NCBI GenBank assembly: GCA_017959135.1
Contig: JAGDBH010000345.1
Span: 1-30,769, forward strand
DNA from: Succinivibrio sp.
GTDB taxonomy: Bacteria > Pseudomonadota > Gammaproteobacteria > Enterobacterales > Succinivibrionaceae
Direction of reading: 5' to 3'
Length of the DNA: 30,769 bases
In this document: positions 30,245 through 30,769 of the stretch, one piece after another
Numbering within the stretch: position 1 is the stretch's first letter
How the letters are laid out: each line of letters starts with the position of its first letter
Made by a program: the position numbers and the translations under genes
The notes under the pieces: model-generated
Seen by the model: only the letters and a program-made list of their open reading frames with translations
Told to the model about the DNA's origin: nothing
Database searches by the model: none

Positions 30245-30769
30245 ATGAAAATTGTACTGGCTCCAGATTCATTTAAGGGAAGTCTTAGCTCTGTCCAGGC
30301 TGCTTCTGCCATGGAAAAAGGTATCAGAAAAGCGGTGTATGACGCACAAATCGAGAAAGTGTGTATCGCTGACGGCGGTGAGGGGACTGTCGAAGCTATA
30401 GTATCAATGACAAAAGGACAGTATGTTCATACAAAAGTCGAAGGACCTTTGGGAGAACAGGTTGATGCTGTATGGGGACTGTGTACGACGGAAAAAGGTA
30501 AAACTGCCGTAATCGAAATGGCTGCCGCCTCAGGCATTCTTATCACACCACAGGATAAAAGAAACGTAAAAAAGGCATCCACATTCGGAACAGGACAGCT
30601 TATTAAGGCAGCCTTAGACAGTGGAGCCTCCTGTATTATCATCGGTATTGGAGGATCTGCCACCAATGACGGTGGTGCCGGTATGGCTCAGGCCTTAGGA
30701 GCACGTTTCTATGACAGAGAGGGAAAGATTCTGCCAAAAGGAGGAGAGGCTCTATCTAAACTCCACAGC
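30245..30769 (+). CDS. Glycerate kinase (GlxK/GarK type), partial
   Basis: The first 175 codons are visible and the frame runs off the right edge. The enzyme phosphorylates D-glycerate with ATP, feeding glycolysis. Family features are MKIVLAPDSFKGSLSS at the N-terminus, VCIADGGEGTVEAIV, VIEMAAASGI and the glycine-rich IGIGGSATNDGGAGMAQALG. The start at 30245 gives the conserved MKIVLAPDSFKG; an ATG four bases earlier is in another frame. AAGGA lies about 8 bases upstream. A terminator and 450 bases separate it from the polyol operon, so it is a separate transcription unit. It may serve sugar-acid breakdown, which would also suit the carboxylate-type TRAP transporter. Confidence 0.94.
   Translation, partial: MKIVLAPDSFKGSLSSVQAASAMEKGIRKAVYDAQIEKVCIADGGEGTVEAIVSMTKGQYVHTKVEGPLGEQVDAVWGLCTTEKGKTAVIEMAAASGILITPQDKRNVKKASTFGTGQLIKAALDSGASCIIIGIGGSATNDGGAGMAQALGARFYDREGKILPKGGEALSKLHS

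Noticed and set aside
1..30769. Search for CRISPR arrays, tRNA or rRNA genes and insertion sequences
   Set aside because: No regularly spaced long repeats, cloverleaf-like segments with conserved T-loop sequence or transposase frames were seen on reading the window.

Overview
The window looks like part of a Gram-negative, gammaproteobacterial chromosome. The evidence is an EndA-type periplasmic nuclease, an outer-membrane OmpA-domain protein, an RND-type efflux adaptor, TRAP and ABC sugar transporters with Sec signal peptides, and compact intrinsic terminators. AT-rich intergenic DNA, AAGGA-type ribosome binding sites and a heavy investment in pentose/polyol uptake would fit a gut or rumen Succinivibrionaceae-like organism. 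That placement is an inference from style, not from a marker gene. No rRNA, tRNA, CRISPR, insertion sequence or phage gene was seen.

Layout. (1) 1-1612: an efflux periplasmic adaptor (cut by the left edge) divergent from a TetR-family repressor. Two matching 22-bp palindromes in the intergenic DNA are strong operator candidates. (2) 1669-8454: an L-arabinose uptake and isomerisation locus. It has a divergent sugar-binding protein, a permease, a two-domain ATPase, a second permease, and then araA behind an intrinsic terminator. No araB or araD lies beside araA. (3) 8774-11601: a complete DctPQM-type TRAP transporter of unknown substrate. (4) 11796-16224: housekeeping/accessory genes, namely endA, an OmpA-domain outer-membrane protein, a dCMP-deaminase-like enzyme and a DHA2-type MFS exporter. 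(5) 16721-30769: a second sugar or polyol locus. It has an orphan sugar-binding protein, a DUF4432 aldose-epimerase-like protein, a ROK-family repressor and a long divergent operon. That operon encodes an SDR dehydrogenase, a binding protein, an ATPase, a permease, an FGGY kinase, an unknown 189-residue protein, a zinc alcohol dehydrogenase and a mannitol-dehydrogenase-family oxidoreductase. A glycerate kinase follows in its own unit and is cut by the right edge.

How it may work together. The first ABC system probably brings in L-arabinose or an arabinoside and AraA makes L-ribulose. The FGGY kinase of the second locus resembles, from memory, the non-canonical L-ribulokinase family of Bacteroides and Clostridia. 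The two loci could therefore meet at L-ribulose, with the dehydrogenases feeding in pentitols. This is a hypothesis.

The most interesting signal is regulatory. A 20-bp near-palindrome (17 of 20 positions identical between copies) occurs both upstream of the orphan binding protein and in the ROK/SDR divergent promoter. In the latter it is embedded in five 13-bp units repeated at an exact 14-bp period over the promoter. This predicts a local ROK regulon that joins the orphan binding protein to the operon's transporter.
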